DNA of 64,000 bases, taken from contig CAYOLV010000001.1 in the NCBI GenBank assembly GCA_964404895.1, forward strand, positions 62,001 through 126,000, given 5' to 3'. The notes under the pieces are model-generated. The model had not been told where the DNA came from and did not search any database. It saw nothing but the letters and a program-made list of their open reading frames with translations. Positions 7,547 through 15,987 of this stretch are shown here, one piece after another. Made by a program: the position numbers and the translations under genes. Numbering within the stretch: the first letter of the stretch is position 1; each line of letters begins with the position of its first letter. The DNA comes from JBGSUZ01 sp964404895. GTDB taxonomy: Bacteria; Bacillota; Clostridia; Peptostreptococcales; Acidaminobacteraceae.

Positions 7547-8632
7547 ATGGATTTATCTAATTTAAAGAACAAGTACAACGGAAATAATAAAAAATTAAAA
7601 CCCATAGGGTATGCCATATTAGCCGCGCTTCTGTATGGGATTAGTGCGCCAGTATCCAAATTATTGCTTGTAGAGCTTCCACCAACTTTAATGGCAGCAC
7701 TGCTCTATTTAGGTGCTGGGATTGGCATGTTGGGGATCAATTTATATCAACTCTTGATGAAACACGAAAAAAAAGAAGCCAAAATGACAGTCAAAGAGAT
7801 GCCTTATATTATTGGCATGATAGGGTTAGACATTGCTGCACCTATATTCCTAATGATAGGTCTGACGTTGACAACTTCTTCAAATGCATCACTTTTAAAT
7901 AATTTTGAGATTGTTGCCACGACTTTAATAGCGCTATTTATCTTTAAAGAAACGATTGGAAAGCGCATGTGGATAGCCATTAGCCTTATAACACTATCAA
8001 GCATGATTCTATCCCTTAAAGACATGAGCAGTTTGTCATTTTCAATAGGATCAATTTTTGTCCTTCTCGCCTGTATTTCTTGGGGATTTGAGAACAACTG
8101 CACCCGAATGCTTTCCTTGAAAGACCCCCTTCAAATTGTGGTCGTCAAGGGTTTCGGTTCAGGGATTGGCTCTTTAATTATTTGTTTTACAATCAAGGAA
8201 TTTAGTTTTAATATAAGCTATATAGCTGTAGCATTGCTACTGGGCTTTGTAGCTTATGGCATGAGTATTTTTCTCTATATCAAAGCACAGCGGGAACTTG
8301 GGGCAGCTAGAACCAGTGCCTTTTATGCAACTGCGCCTTTCATAGGGGTCATTATTTCCTGGATTGTATTGAAAGAACCCATCACGCTAACCTTTATGAC
8401 TGCATTAACTATCATGCTCATTGGAACTTACTTTGCCGTATCAGAAGACCATCAGCACAGCCATATCCATTTGGTTGAAAGCCATGAGCATAAGCATAAT
8501 CACAGCGATGGTCACCACAATCATCAGCATGACATTGCAGTGGTTGGAGAACATTCACACGAACATACCCATGAAAAAATAGAACATGTTCATGGACATT
8601 TACCAGATTTGCACCATCGGCATTCCCACTAA
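7547..8632 (+). CDS. EamA/DMT permease with histidine-rich C-terminal tail (putative metal exporter)
   Basis: A 361-residue protein: ten predicted helices in two EamA halves (about residues 20-165 and 170-300), then a hydrophilic tail with 23 histidines in the last 62 residues (HSHIH, HEHKHNH, GHHNHQH, HHRHSH). The ATG at 7547 is preceded by CGAGGGGAC and fits the start of the family better than the longer frame. Such tails bind transition metals in cation-diffusion-facilitator and ZIP-type transporters but are uncommon in DMT proteins. The preceding CsoR-type regulator supports metal efflux. Other EamA proteins export amino acids or drugs, so the substrate is an inference. Confidence 0.8.
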   Translation: MDLSNLKNKYNGNNKKLKPIGYAILAALLYGISAPVSKLLLVELPPTLMAALLYLGAGIGMLGINLYQLLMKHEKKEAKMTVKEMPYIIGMIGLDIAAPIFLMIGLTLTTSSNASLLNNFEIVATTLIALFIFKETIGKRMWIAISLITLSSMILSLKDMSSLSFSIGSIFVLLACISWGFENNCTRMLSLKDPLQIVVVKGFGSGIGSLIICFTIKEFSFNISYIAVALLLGFVAYGMSIFLYIKAQRELGAARTSAFYATAPFIGVIISWIVLKEPITLTFMTALTIMLIGTYFAVSEDHQHSHIHLVESHEHKHNHSDGHHNHQHDIAVVGEHSHEHTHEKIEHVHGHLPDLHHRHSH

Positions 8633-8697
8633 AAATTTTCAATCATCTCTTAGGCATTCGTAGGGATATATAAACTTAATCAGCGAGGAGAAGACTT

Positions 8698-9207
8698 ATG
8701 CTATCTAGACCTATTTTAAGCGAGAGACTTGTACTAAGAGATATAACGGCGGCAGACGCCCAGACCGTTTACGAGATTTGGAGCAACCCAGAAAACGATA
8801 AATTCATGAATGACCCCATCGGTTCATTGGAAGAGGTTTTGACCATCTGTGCTGAGAAACCTGAAGACCCGCAGTACCTAAAGGTCGTCACTCTAAAAGA
8901 GACAAACACAATCATTGGGACGTGCTGCTTTGGAGAAACTTCTCAAGGCGATGAATGGGGCTTTGGTTATTCCATCCATAAAGATTATTGGGGAAAGGGT
9001 TACGCGACTGAAATCGTAAAAGCGGTCATATCCTATGGCGTTGAAATGGGCATTAAAGCATTTGCCTCAGACTGTGCAGAAGAAAATGTGGCTTCAGCTA
9101 GAGTCATGGAGAAATGTGGCATGTCACTGGCCTATAAGAGCAGTTTTTTACAACCTAAATTAAATGTGGAATACACCTCTCTTGTTTATAAAATAAGTGT
9201 AAAGTAA
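8698..9207 (+). CDS. GNAT-family N-acetyltransferase (RimJ/RimL type)
   Basis: A 169-residue acetyltransferase. It opens with ILSERLVLRDITAADA, typical of the RimJ/RimL/SpeG-like group that acetylates ribosomal protein N-termini or small amines. The acetyl-CoA loop appears as HKDYWGKGYATEIV (about 92-105), followed by NVASARVMEKCGM (122-134). The ribosome binding site is GCGAGGAG. It stands alone, with its own terminator. Substrate unknown. Confidence 0.85.
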   Translation: MLSRPILSERLVLRDITAADAQTVYEIWSNPENDKFMNDPIGSLEEVLTICAEKPEDPQYLKVVTLKETNTIIGTCCFGETSQGDEWGFGYSIHKDYWGKGYATEIVKAVISYGVEMGIKAFASDCAEENVASARVMEKCGMSLAYKSSFLQPKLNVEYTSLVYKISVK

Positions 9208-9220
9208 ACCCAAAAGACAG

Positions 9221-9251
9221 ACTGAGCATCTTAAGATGCTCAGTTTTTTTG
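9221..9251 (+). terminator. Intrinsic terminator after the GNAT gene
   Basis: ACTGAGCATCTT and AAGATGCTCAGT (9221-9244) form a fully paired stem, followed by TTTTTTG. Confidence 0.85.
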
Positions 9252-9360
9252 TCTCAAAATTACCAATTAGAAAATAAATTTTAGAATAATTTGTAATATT
9301 GCGGGTTTTAATTTGTAATGGGTACAAATATCCAAAAGAGACCTAGATGAGGTGAATAGC

Positions 9361-11148
9361 ATGGAAGTGGTAGAATTTACAGGGTATGATCTCTACGATG
9401 CCTTTTTTTCAGGCTTTACAGAAGTTGAAAAGCAGCGGCAAATGCTGAATAAAATCAATGTGTTTCCAGTGCCTGACGGCGATACAGGGAGTAATCTTTT
9501 GTCTACGCTTGCTTCAATTTTAGATGAAACCGAGGCCTCACATTCCTTTAAAGAAACCATGAATGCCATGGCAGATGCAGCTTTGAACGGCGCAAGAGGG
9601 AATTCTGGCATTATTTTTGCCCAGTACATCAATGGGATTAACCACGAAATTAAAAACGCAGAAATTGTCAATATGGAAACTTTAGTGGACGCCATCAGAA
9701 AGGCGGTTCCCTATGCCTATAACGCTATTATGAACCCTATTGAAGGGACCATGATTACTGTCATTCGCGAGTGGTCTGAAGCCATGTACGAATTTAAAAA
9801 TACAGTTTTAACCTTTGAAGATTTTGCACTTCATTCTTTAGAAGCGGCAAAACGTTCCCTTGCCAATACACCAAATTTGCTAGACGTATTGAAAAAAGCA
9901 TCTGTTGTAGACTCTGGCGCCTGTGGTTTTGTTACATTTTTAGAGGGCATAGTTCTATTTATTAAAAATAAACGATTACACGGAAATTTGCGTATCTCTG
10001 GGAAGAGAGAAATTGTCTTTGAAGAAGAGCACGTCTTTTTTGCAGATGAAATTCACTATCAATATTGCACAGAGGCACTCATTTCAAATCTCCTAGTGGA
10101 TATACCAACTTTAAAAAATCATTTAACTCCTTTTGGAGACTCTCTAATTGTAGCAGGCACAACTGAAAAATGCCGAGTTCACGTGCATACGAATAGACCT
10201 GCGGAGTTGTTTCGTGTTTTACGAGCCGAGAGCACCATTTTACAGCAGAAGGTAGATGATATGAGGCAACAGTATTGGGCAGCCAACAAGAGAAGACATC
10301 CTATTGCAATTGTCACGGACTCCATAGCAGATTTGCCTCAACGTTTTGTTGAAGAGCATCAAATACACGTTTTGCCTTTAAATCTAATCATAGAGGGAAG
10401 CCCTTATTTAGATAAACTCACTATAACACCAGAAGATTTTTATAGCTTATTGGATCAGGTGAAAGAATATCCGACCAGTTCTTTACCCACCCAGAAAAGC
10501 GTAGAAAATCTATTCTCACTGCTAACTACCCATTACGACGCAGTCATCGCCATAACGGTTTCAAAAGCCATGAGTGGCACTTTCCAATGTGTTGAAAAAG
10601 CAGCAGAAAAATTTATAAAAGAGGGCAATAAGATTAAAGTAATTGACTCCAAACTCAACTCAGGAGCGCAAGGTCTTTTAGTTCTAGAGGCCTCTAAAGT
10701 ACTAGATCAGGGGTATAGTTTTGAAGAGACTATCAATCACATTGAACGACAAATTGAGAAAACCAAAATCTATGTCAGTATTAAAACTTTAAAGTACATG
10801 GTTCGGGGAGGGCGTATCTCTCAGATGAAGGGCCTTATTGGAAAAATCCTCAATGTGAAGCCGATTATCTCCATTGATAAAGAGGGGAAAGGCATTGCTT
10901 TTGGAAAAGCTTTTACCTCTAAGTCAAATTCAAAGAAAATTATCAAGTTGGTCAAAGAAGCTCATCAAGAAAAGGCTATTAAAAGTTTCAGCGTCGTCCA
11001 CGCCCATTCAGAGGCCCATGCAAAAGAGCTTGCAGCCCAACTAACTAAGGTGTTAGGAATGTCACCTGAGTATATTGCTGAAATATCGACCATCGTCGGA
11101 CTAAATGCAGGTGTGGGTGCGGTAGCGGTATCCTTTATGCAGGAATGA
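9361..11148 (+). CDS. Fused DAK2 (FakA-like) and DegV (FakB-like) protein, probable single-chain fatty acid kinase
   Basis: A 595-residue fusion. Residues 10-200 are a DhaL/DAK2 ATP-binding domain with VFPVPDGDTGSNL (Asp residues that bind Mg-ATP) and NGARGNSGII. A middle region (about 220-305) resembles the FakA linker/C domain. Residues 315-590 form a DegV lipid-binding domain with IAIVTDSIADLP, TSSLPTQKSVE and the serine of KAMSGTF. In staphylococci FakA and FakB are separate and phosphorylate exogenous fatty acids for phospholipid synthesis; here both are in one chain. I use the ATG at 9361 with ATGAGGTG upstream. It starts a run with two membrane proteins. Confidence 0.85.
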   Translation: MEVVEFTGYDLYDAFFSGFTEVEKQRQMLNKINVFPVPDGDTGSNLLSTLASILDETEASHSFKETMNAMADAALNGARGNSGIIFAQYINGINHEIKNAEIVNMETLVDAIRKAVPYAYNAIMNPIEGTMITVIREWSEAMYEFKNTVLTFEDFALHSLEAAKRSLANTPNLLDVLKKASVVDSGACGFVTFLEGIVLFIKNKRLHGNLRISGKREIVFEEEHVFFADEIHYQYCTEALISNLLVDIPTLKNHLTPFGDSLIVAGTTEKCRVHVHTNRPAELFRVLRAESTILQQKVDDMRQQYWAANKRRHPIAIVTDSIADLPQRFVEEHQIHVLPLNLIIEGSPYLDKLTITPEDFYSLLDQVKEYPTSSLPTQKSVENLFSLLTTHYDAVIAITVSKAMSGTFQCVEKAAEKFIKEGNKIKVIDSKLNSGAQGLLVLEASKVLDQGYSFEETINHIERQIEKTKIYVSIKTLKYMVRGGRISQMKGLIGKILNVKPIISIDKEGKGIAFGKAFTSKSNSKKIIKLVKEAHQEKAIKSFSVVHAHSEAHAKELAAQLTKVLGMSPEYIAEISTIVGLNAGVGAVAVSFMQE

Positions 11149-11173
11149 GTCTTAGGGTTAAGGAGGGTAAATC

Positions 11174-11941
11174 ATGAACTTATACGTACAGTCAGCACTA
11201 TTGATAGGGGTATATATGACCTTATTTTTTCTAGTGGCAACCTTTATTAAAAACAATTCTATTGTAGATTTTGGATGGGGGATAGGCTTTGTAGTCGTTG
11301 CCTTTTTCTCCCTTCTATTTGGCGGCAATATCAATGGCAGAACGCTGTTGGTAACAGTCTTAGTAACGGCTTGGGGACTTCGCCTCTTTTATCATATTTT
11401 GAGAAGAAATTGGGGTAAACCTGAAGATTTTAGATATGCAGCATGGCGGAAAGAATGGGGTAAATGGCTGATTCCTAGAGCTTTTCTTCAAGTTTTTATG
11501 CTCCAAGGATTGATTATGTGGATCATCGCCTATCCTATTGTATGGAACAATACTACGGCAAACGGAAACATCGGACTGATAGAACTTGCAGGTCTTACAG
11601 TTTGGCTGATTGGCTATTTCTTTGAAGTGGTTGGGGATCAACAACTCAGGGATTTTAAAGCATCGGCTAAAGCAAAAGGCAGTATTTTGCAAACAGGACT
11701 TTGGAAATATACACGTCACCCCAATTATTTTGGAGAGGCGACCATGTGGTGGGGAATTTTCATAATTTGTCTCCCATCGGCGAGTGGTTTAATAGGCATT
11801 ATCAGCCCTGCAGTCATCACCTATATGCTTCTGTTTGTTTCAGGTGTACCAATGTTAGAGAAACACTATAAAGATAATTTGGCTTTTCAAGAATATGCGG
11901 CCAGAACCAGTGTGTTTGTTCCTTGGTTCCCTAAAAAATAA
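11174..11941 (+). CDS. DUF1295-family membrane protein (steroid 5-alpha-reductase-like fold)
   Basis: A 255-residue protein with about seven helices. Family marks are NSIVDFGWGIGF (about 28-39), RLFYHILRRNWGKPEDFRY (70-88), LWKYTRHPNYFGE (176-188) and WWGIF. The last block resembles the NADPH/cofactor region of ICMT and steroid reductase-like enzymes. The reaction is unknown; family members are often beside lipid-modifying genes. Ribosome binding site AAGGAGG. A DUF2177 gene follows 26 bases later, a pairing seen in many bacteria. Confidence 0.8.
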   Translation: MNLYVQSALLIGVYMTLFFLVATFIKNNSIVDFGWGIGFVVVAFFSLLFGGNINGRTLLVTVLVTAWGLRLFYHILRRNWGKPEDFRYAAWRKEWGKWLIPRAFLQVFMLQGLIMWIIAYPIVWNNTTANGNIGLIELAGLTVWLIGYFFEVVGDQQLRDFKASAKAKGSILQTGLWKYTRHPNYFGEATMWWGIFIICLPSASGLIGIISPAVITYMLLFVSGVPMLEKHYKDNLAFQEYAARTSVFVPWFPKK

Positions 11942-11967
11942 GACACTCATGTGGAGGAAATTTGAAA

Positions 11968-12369
11968 ATGGAATTTATAAAAATATATGCGGTGGCATTT
12001 GTGACCTTTTTTGCAGTGGATATTGTATGGCTTGGCTTGGTTGCCAATAAAATGTACAAAAAATATTTGGGCTATATTATGAGTCCAAGCCCTAATTGGA
12101 CGGCGGCAATACTGTTTTATCTGCTCTTCATTGCAGGGTTGGTCTTCTTTGTCATCACCCCAGCTCTTGAGAAAAAAAGCTGGACCTATGCCCTGCTCTC
12201 AGGTGCTTTCTTTGGGTTGATTTGCTACGCTACCTACGACCTGACCAACCTTGCAACGCTAAAAGATTGGCCACTGAAAATCACGATCATCGACTTAATA
12301 TGGGGTTCGACTTTGTGTGGGACGGTTTCGTTTATTACTTATCAGATTATGAGCCGGTTACAAGGTTAG
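11968..12369 (+). CDS. DUF2177-family membrane protein
   Basis: A 133-residue protein with four membrane helices. The N-terminus has AVDIVWLGLVANKMYKK and the third helix carries GAFFGLICYATYDLTNLATLKDW with the acidic-aromatic pattern of DUF2177. Function unknown. The ATG at 11968 is 10 bases after GGAGG; a TTG six bases earlier is too close to the ribosome binding site. It ends the transcription unit that starts with the DAK2/DegV fusion. Confidence 0.8.
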   Translation: MEFIKIYAVAFVTFFAVDIVWLGLVANKMYKKYLGYIMSPSPNWTAAILFYLLFIAGLVFFVITPALEKKSWTYALLSGAFFGLICYATYDLTNLATLKDWPLKITIIDLIWGSTLCGTVSFITYQIMSRLQG

Positions 12370-12422
12370 TGATTTTACAGTAAATAATTTTGATTTATCT
12401 AAGTTATATATGATTTGGGGGT

Positions 12423-12465
12423 GCATTTGCTATCTCGTCATTTTTTCCACCGAGATAGCAAATGC
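12423..12465. repeat. Perfect 15-bp inverted repeat between convergent genes
   Basis: GCATTTGCTATCTCG (12423-12437) pairs with CGAGATAGCAAATGC (12451-12465) around a 13-base loop containing six T. There is no T-run after either arm, so it is not a standard intrinsic terminator, but its place between convergent genes suggests a bidirectional transcription stop or mRNA-end stabiliser. Confidence 0.6.
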
Positions 12466-12487
12466 GGAAACTGTAAGCAACATTAGC

Positions 12488-12895
12488 TTAATCCGTTTGC
12501 ACAAACTCAATCACCTGACTTATTTCAGGATTAAAAAATTTCAATAAAGGTCTTCTGATTTTAAACTTCAATAAAAAGCTTTTTGATTCTAAAACACTTC
12601 CGTCTATTTTAGAGTATTTATATAATTTTACATAGGTACTCCAGATTCCCTTTTCGTAAGATTTGAAGACGATAGGTTCTGAGAACCCTTGAAGTTTTAA
12701 AGCATGTATTTCATCGAATAGGGGTAAAGTGGTATCCGCATATAAGACGCGTTCATTGTCATACATTGCTGTTAAAATTATCTCAGGGCTTTTCAGCCAT
12801 GTGTAATAGTAGATAAATAGTGAAAATGACGACAAAAGAATTAGAAATAAGACGATTTTTGTTGATTTTTTAGCTTGGAGAATTGAGTTATTCAT
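12488..12895 (-). CDS. Small single-pass anchored protein of unknown function
   Basis: A 135-residue protein with one hydrophobic segment at about residues 15-31 after a basic start, so it is probably membrane-anchored with the rest outside. The outer part is rich in aromatic and basic residues and ends with two Phe/Leu-rich stretches. I do not recognise a family. AGGAGA precedes the ATG. It is the last gene of the leftward group led by an ECF sigma factor. Confidence 0.6.
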   Translation of the reverse strand: MNNSILQAKKSTKIVLFLILLSSFSLFIYYYTWLKSPEIILTAMYDNERVLYADTTLPLFDEIHALKLQGFSEPIVFKSYEKGIWSTYVKLYKYSKIDGSVLESKSFLLKFKIRRPLLKFFNPEISQVIEFVQTD

Positions 12896-12937
12896 AGGAA
12901 TCTCCTAATGTCAGCGGATAGGCGGAGATATGCCACC

Positions 12938-13387
12938 CTAGTAAGCCTTGCTTTCACTCACATAAGAGGTCTGTTCAATCAACGTTCCGTTGTTATAGAC
13001 CTTGCCACTTGAAACGATTCTGTAATCATAGCCTTTCAATACATAGTAGGTTCCGTTTAGACCCGAATGGGTGCCAGCAGAAGCGTTTGACCAGCTCTTG
13101 AGCGTCACCCATGAGCCATTTTTATTTTGTTGCAAACTGGCTTCTACTCGGACTTCATCCACATTTCTTGATGTCAAATAGGTAGTGACGGAAACCTTGC
13201 CATTTGAAGAGATGTCGAATACGTTTTGGAAAATGGATATGTTCGTAAATTGTGGTCGAATGATAGCATTATCCGCGAGAACAGGTGTCGCGTCGGTTTC
13301 AAATGCATAGACTGGAAAACTTACAAATGAAAGCATTGCCATCAGCATAGACATTACTTTTTTCTTGTTTTCGAAATACTTGCCCAT
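12938..13387 (-). CDS. Secreted DUF6147-like protein
   Basis: A 149-residue protein with a signal peptide (basic start, hydrophobic residues about 12-26, cleavage near VYAFE). The mature part of about 120 residues is beta-rich with N-I-S-I-F, SVTTYLTSRNVDEVRVEASLQ and GTYYVLKGYDYRIVSSG, matching by eye the DUF6147 exported proteins of Firmicutes, whose role is unknown. It has a strong ribosome binding site (AAAGGAGG on the minus strand) and sits between a DUF4367 protein and a small anchored protein in one leftward unit. Confidence 0.65.
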   Translation of the reverse strand: MGKYFENKKKVMSMLMAMLSFVSFPVYAFETDATPVLADNAIIRPQFTNISIFQNVFDISSNGKVSVTTYLTSRNVDEVRVEASLQQNKNGSWVTLKSWSNASAGTHSGLNGTYYVLKGYDYRIVSSGKVYNNGTLIEQTSYVSESKAY

Positions 13388-13456
13388 ATTTTTTCACCTC
13401 CTTTCATATGAATAGAACGTATGAAAGGAGAATTTGTTACACAAAAGCTTAAAAAT

Positions 13457-14191
13457 TTATTTGTTTTTCAAAACAACACTTTCTGCCATTTTGACAAGGG
13501 CTTCCTCAGAGAGGGTACCCATTAGGTAGAATGTACTTTCGTTGTTCGTCCATACCAGTGTATTTACCCCGTCTTTACCGATGAGAAGACCTTCTCCGCC
13601 GAGAATGGCAACCTTTTTGGTCTGAGCATTTTCAGTGTCTACTTGATAACTGGAGTGATTAGGAGATTGGGAAAATTCAATGGAATCGCCTGTAGGATCT
13701 GTAAAATAAATGAGTTTTACATCGCCTAATTGTTGAGCACTTTCTAAAACGTAATCCTCCGGTAAATTCTCAGGATAGAAGTAGGTGTCCCAAGGAATAA
13801 GAAGGGCTTGACTGTCAGGTGTTTCTTTTTCCACAAATTCTATTTTTGAATACTTTTCGCTGATTTCAGAAACGATGTTAAAGACTTTTGTTCTAAAGGC
13901 TTCCACGCTAAAGGTTGTGAGGGTGAGGGCACTTGTCAATAAAAGCGCAAATATCGCAACATTTTTAGAGTAAAGATGGAAGCGTTTTCTATTTTGGAGG
14001 GCTTTTTCTTCTTTTTTTTGTTTCGTTAAAAAATCGTTGAACCAGGTATTCAAATCTTCGGGATAAGGAAGATTTTCAACTGTTTCAGTTAAATCCTCAA
14101 GGGACTGAGAAACGCTGTCAACTCTGTGTTTCCCAATCGTATAGTAAAGACCGCTAAAGAGTTTTTCATCTTCTTCAAATTTATCTCTCAT
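13457..14191 (-). CDS. DUF4367-domain single-pass protein, likely anti-sigma partner
   Basis: A 244-residue protein from the ATG at 14191: a cytoplasmic part of about 75 charged residues, one membrane helix near 75-95 and an outer DUF4367 domain (LIPWDTYFYPENLPEDYVLE; LVWTNNESTFYLMGTLSEE). It overlaps the end of the sigma factor gene, the standard place of an anti-sigma factor. The cytoplasmic part has no zinc-binding HX3CX2C motif, so if it is an anti-sigma it is not of the ZAS type. A GTG six bases upstream is an alternative start. Confidence 0.7.
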   Translation of the reverse strand: MRDKFEEDEKLFSGLYYTIGKHRVDSVSQSLEDLTETVENLPYPEDLNTWFNDFLTKQKKEEKALQNRKRFHLYSKNVAIFALLLTSALTLTTFSVEAFRTKVFNIVSEISEKYSKIEFVEKETPDSQALLIPWDTYFYPENLPEDYVLESAQQLGDVKLIYFTDPTGDSIEFSQSPNHSSYQVDTENAQTKKVAILGGEGLLIGKDGVNTLVWTNNESTFYLMGTLSEEALVKMAESVVLKNK

Positions 14192-14765
14192 TTTCACACA
14201 CCCCTTTATAGGTATAATCTTTAGGGCTTTCTGGAGCCATAATCTTTTTAAGCGCTACTTTTGCTCGGCTTAGACGTGTTCGTACATTTTCATGGGAAAT
14301 GCAAAGGAACTCTGCAATTTCCTTATCGCTTAAGTCTTGATAATATTTCAGCGTCAAAATGTCTGCATATTCCTCTTTGATTTCTGTCAGCTTTTCTAGC
14401 AGTTCTTTGGTCTCGCTTAGGCGAATGACAATGTCTTCTGAGTTAGGCGCAGTTGTGTCCATATAGTCTTCAAAGGCATCTGGAGAACGGTATTCAATTT
14501 TTGATTTTCGTCTTAAAATATCAATCGCCGTACTCTTAGTAAGCGTAACGATTAAGTGCTTGGTTTTGTTACACTCAATCTCATCAATTTTGTCTAGATA
14601 ATGAACCATTTTGATAATAACCGTCTGAACCACATCTTGCGCTTCATGGGAATTTTTTAAAATATCCTGCGCAATAAAGAACATATATTTGTGGTATTTA
14701 ATATACAACTGTTCTAGCTTATTCCGTTCTTCTGTATTTTCTATAATCAATAAAAATGTAAACAT
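14181..14765 (-). CDS. ECF-type RNA polymerase sigma factor
   Basis: A 194-residue sigma-70-family protein. Region 2 is seen at about 15-80 (LYIKYHKYMFFIAQDILKNSHEAQDVVQ) and region 4 at about 125-180 (ILTLKYYQDLSDKEIAEFL, ENVRTRLSRAKVALKK). The ATG at 14765 follows GGGATGG on the minus strand. It overlaps the DUF4367 gene by 11 bases and heads a leftward unit that also encodes a secreted protein and a small anchored protein, so it probably responds to an envelope signal. Its promoter consensus is unknown. Confidence 0.85.
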   Translation of the reverse strand: MFTFLLIIENTEERNKLEQLYIKYHKYMFFIAQDILKNSHEAQDVVQTVIIKMVHYLDKIDEIECNKTKHLIVTLTKSTAIDILRRKSKIEYRSPDAFEDYMDTTAPNSEDIVIRLSETKELLEKLTEIKEEYADILTLKYYQDLSDKEIAEFLCISHENVRTRLSRAKVALKKIMAPESPKDYTYKGVCENER

Positions 14766-14973
14766 TATTTTTCCATCCCTTTTGAGTTTAAAATATCCAA
14801 TGAGTCTGTAGTAAAAACTATCTTTATTATAACACATTCCATATAAAGTATAATTTGGAAAAACGCCAAATCAACTCTGCTATTGCGCGGGATAAGTTTT
14901 TAAAATGATAGTTATCTCCCTTCAACTGGGTATACAATAAAAGATTTGAAAAAGTGAAGTAAGGGAGGTCAAT

Positions 14974-15987
14974 ATGGGTTTTAAATTCAGTCAAATGGAA
15001 ATGGAAAGTATATTTGAGGCACTATCAAAGGACTACGAACTTTTAGGACCAGTAGTGAAGCCAAGTGGAGGGCGGTTTTCTGACCAAGACATCATAGGCT
15101 ATGGCTCCTTGTCCAAACTTGAAGACTTAGTATTTGATGAAAAAAGCTATTATTCGCCCAAGGAAGTGGTCTTTCCCATTCGGCAAACTCTCTTTTATTT
15201 TCGAGAAGGGAAGGCTGTAGAACCTGAACTGCCTACCAAGCCCGTCCTTTTATTTTTAAGAGCTTGTGACATTGAAGGCATTAAACGGTTGGACACTATT
15301 TTTCTAGAAAACGGCAAAGAAAAAGACCCGTATTATGCCAAGCTGAGAGAACGAGTATCTTTTGTCTGGATAGAATGTGAGAAAAGTTTTGAAAATTGTT
15401 TCTGTCTCAGTATGAATACCCACCTTACAGAAGATCATGCTTTTTCTCTTAAACCTTCAGAGGGAGGCTATATCATCAGTTTGAAAGACCTAGGGTTTAA
15501 GAACTATATGACAGGAGGCGTTACAATAGATTACATACCCACAGGGGTAACGGAAAATGAAATTAGCCTCAACATTCCCGACCTGAGTCACATGGGAACA
15601 GCTATTTTTGATGATCCCCTTTGGACGGAATACACAAGGCGCTGTATTGCCTGTGGCCGTTGCAACACATCCTGTGTGACCTGCAGTTGTTTTACCACTC
15701 AGGACATTACCTTTACTGACGGTAGAGCAGGGGAACGGAGAAGACGCTGGGCAGGCTGTCATGTAGACGGTTTTTCGGATATGGCAGGGGGTCACAGTTT
15801 TAGACTGAAAAATGGCGAACGCATGCGTTTTAAAACCTTACACAAAATAAGCGATTTCAAAAAACGCTTTGGTGTTCATATGTGCGTGGGCTGTGGCCGA
15901 TGTACCGATGTTTGCCCGGAAATGATTTCCTTCTCAACCGCCATTGAGAAAGTTAATCAAGCTGCAAAGGAGGCGCTGGAACTGTGA
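14974..15987 (+). CDS. asrA: Anaerobic sulfite reductase subunit A
   Basis: A 337-residue ferredoxin-like subunit that passes electrons to AsrB/AsrC for sulfite reduction to sulfide in the cytoplasm. Two cluster motifs are visible: CIACGRCNTSCVTCSC from about residue 224 and CVGCGRCTDVCPEM from about 304. The middle contains LFLRACDIEGIKRLD, shared with the beta subunit of formate/F420 hydrogenase-type proteins. Ribosome binding site GGGAGG. The stop codon overlaps the asrB start (TGATG). First gene of asrABC plus a ferritin-like gene. Confidence 0.93.
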   Translation: MGFKFSQMEMESIFEALSKDYELLGPVVKPSGGRFSDQDIIGYGSLSKLEDLVFDEKSYYSPKEVVFPIRQTLFYFREGKAVEPELPTKPVLLFLRACDIEGIKRLDTIFLENGKEKDPYYAKLRERVSFVWIECEKSFENCFCLSMNTHLTEDHAFSLKPSEGGYIISLKDLGFKNYMTGGVTIDYIPTGVTENEISLNIPDLSHMGTAIFDDPLWTEYTRRCIACGRCNTSCVTCSCFTTQDITFTDGRAGERRRRWAGCHVDGFSDMAGGHSFRLKNGERMRFKTLHKISDFKKRFGVHMCVGCGRCTDVCPEMISFSTAIEKVNQAAKEALEL

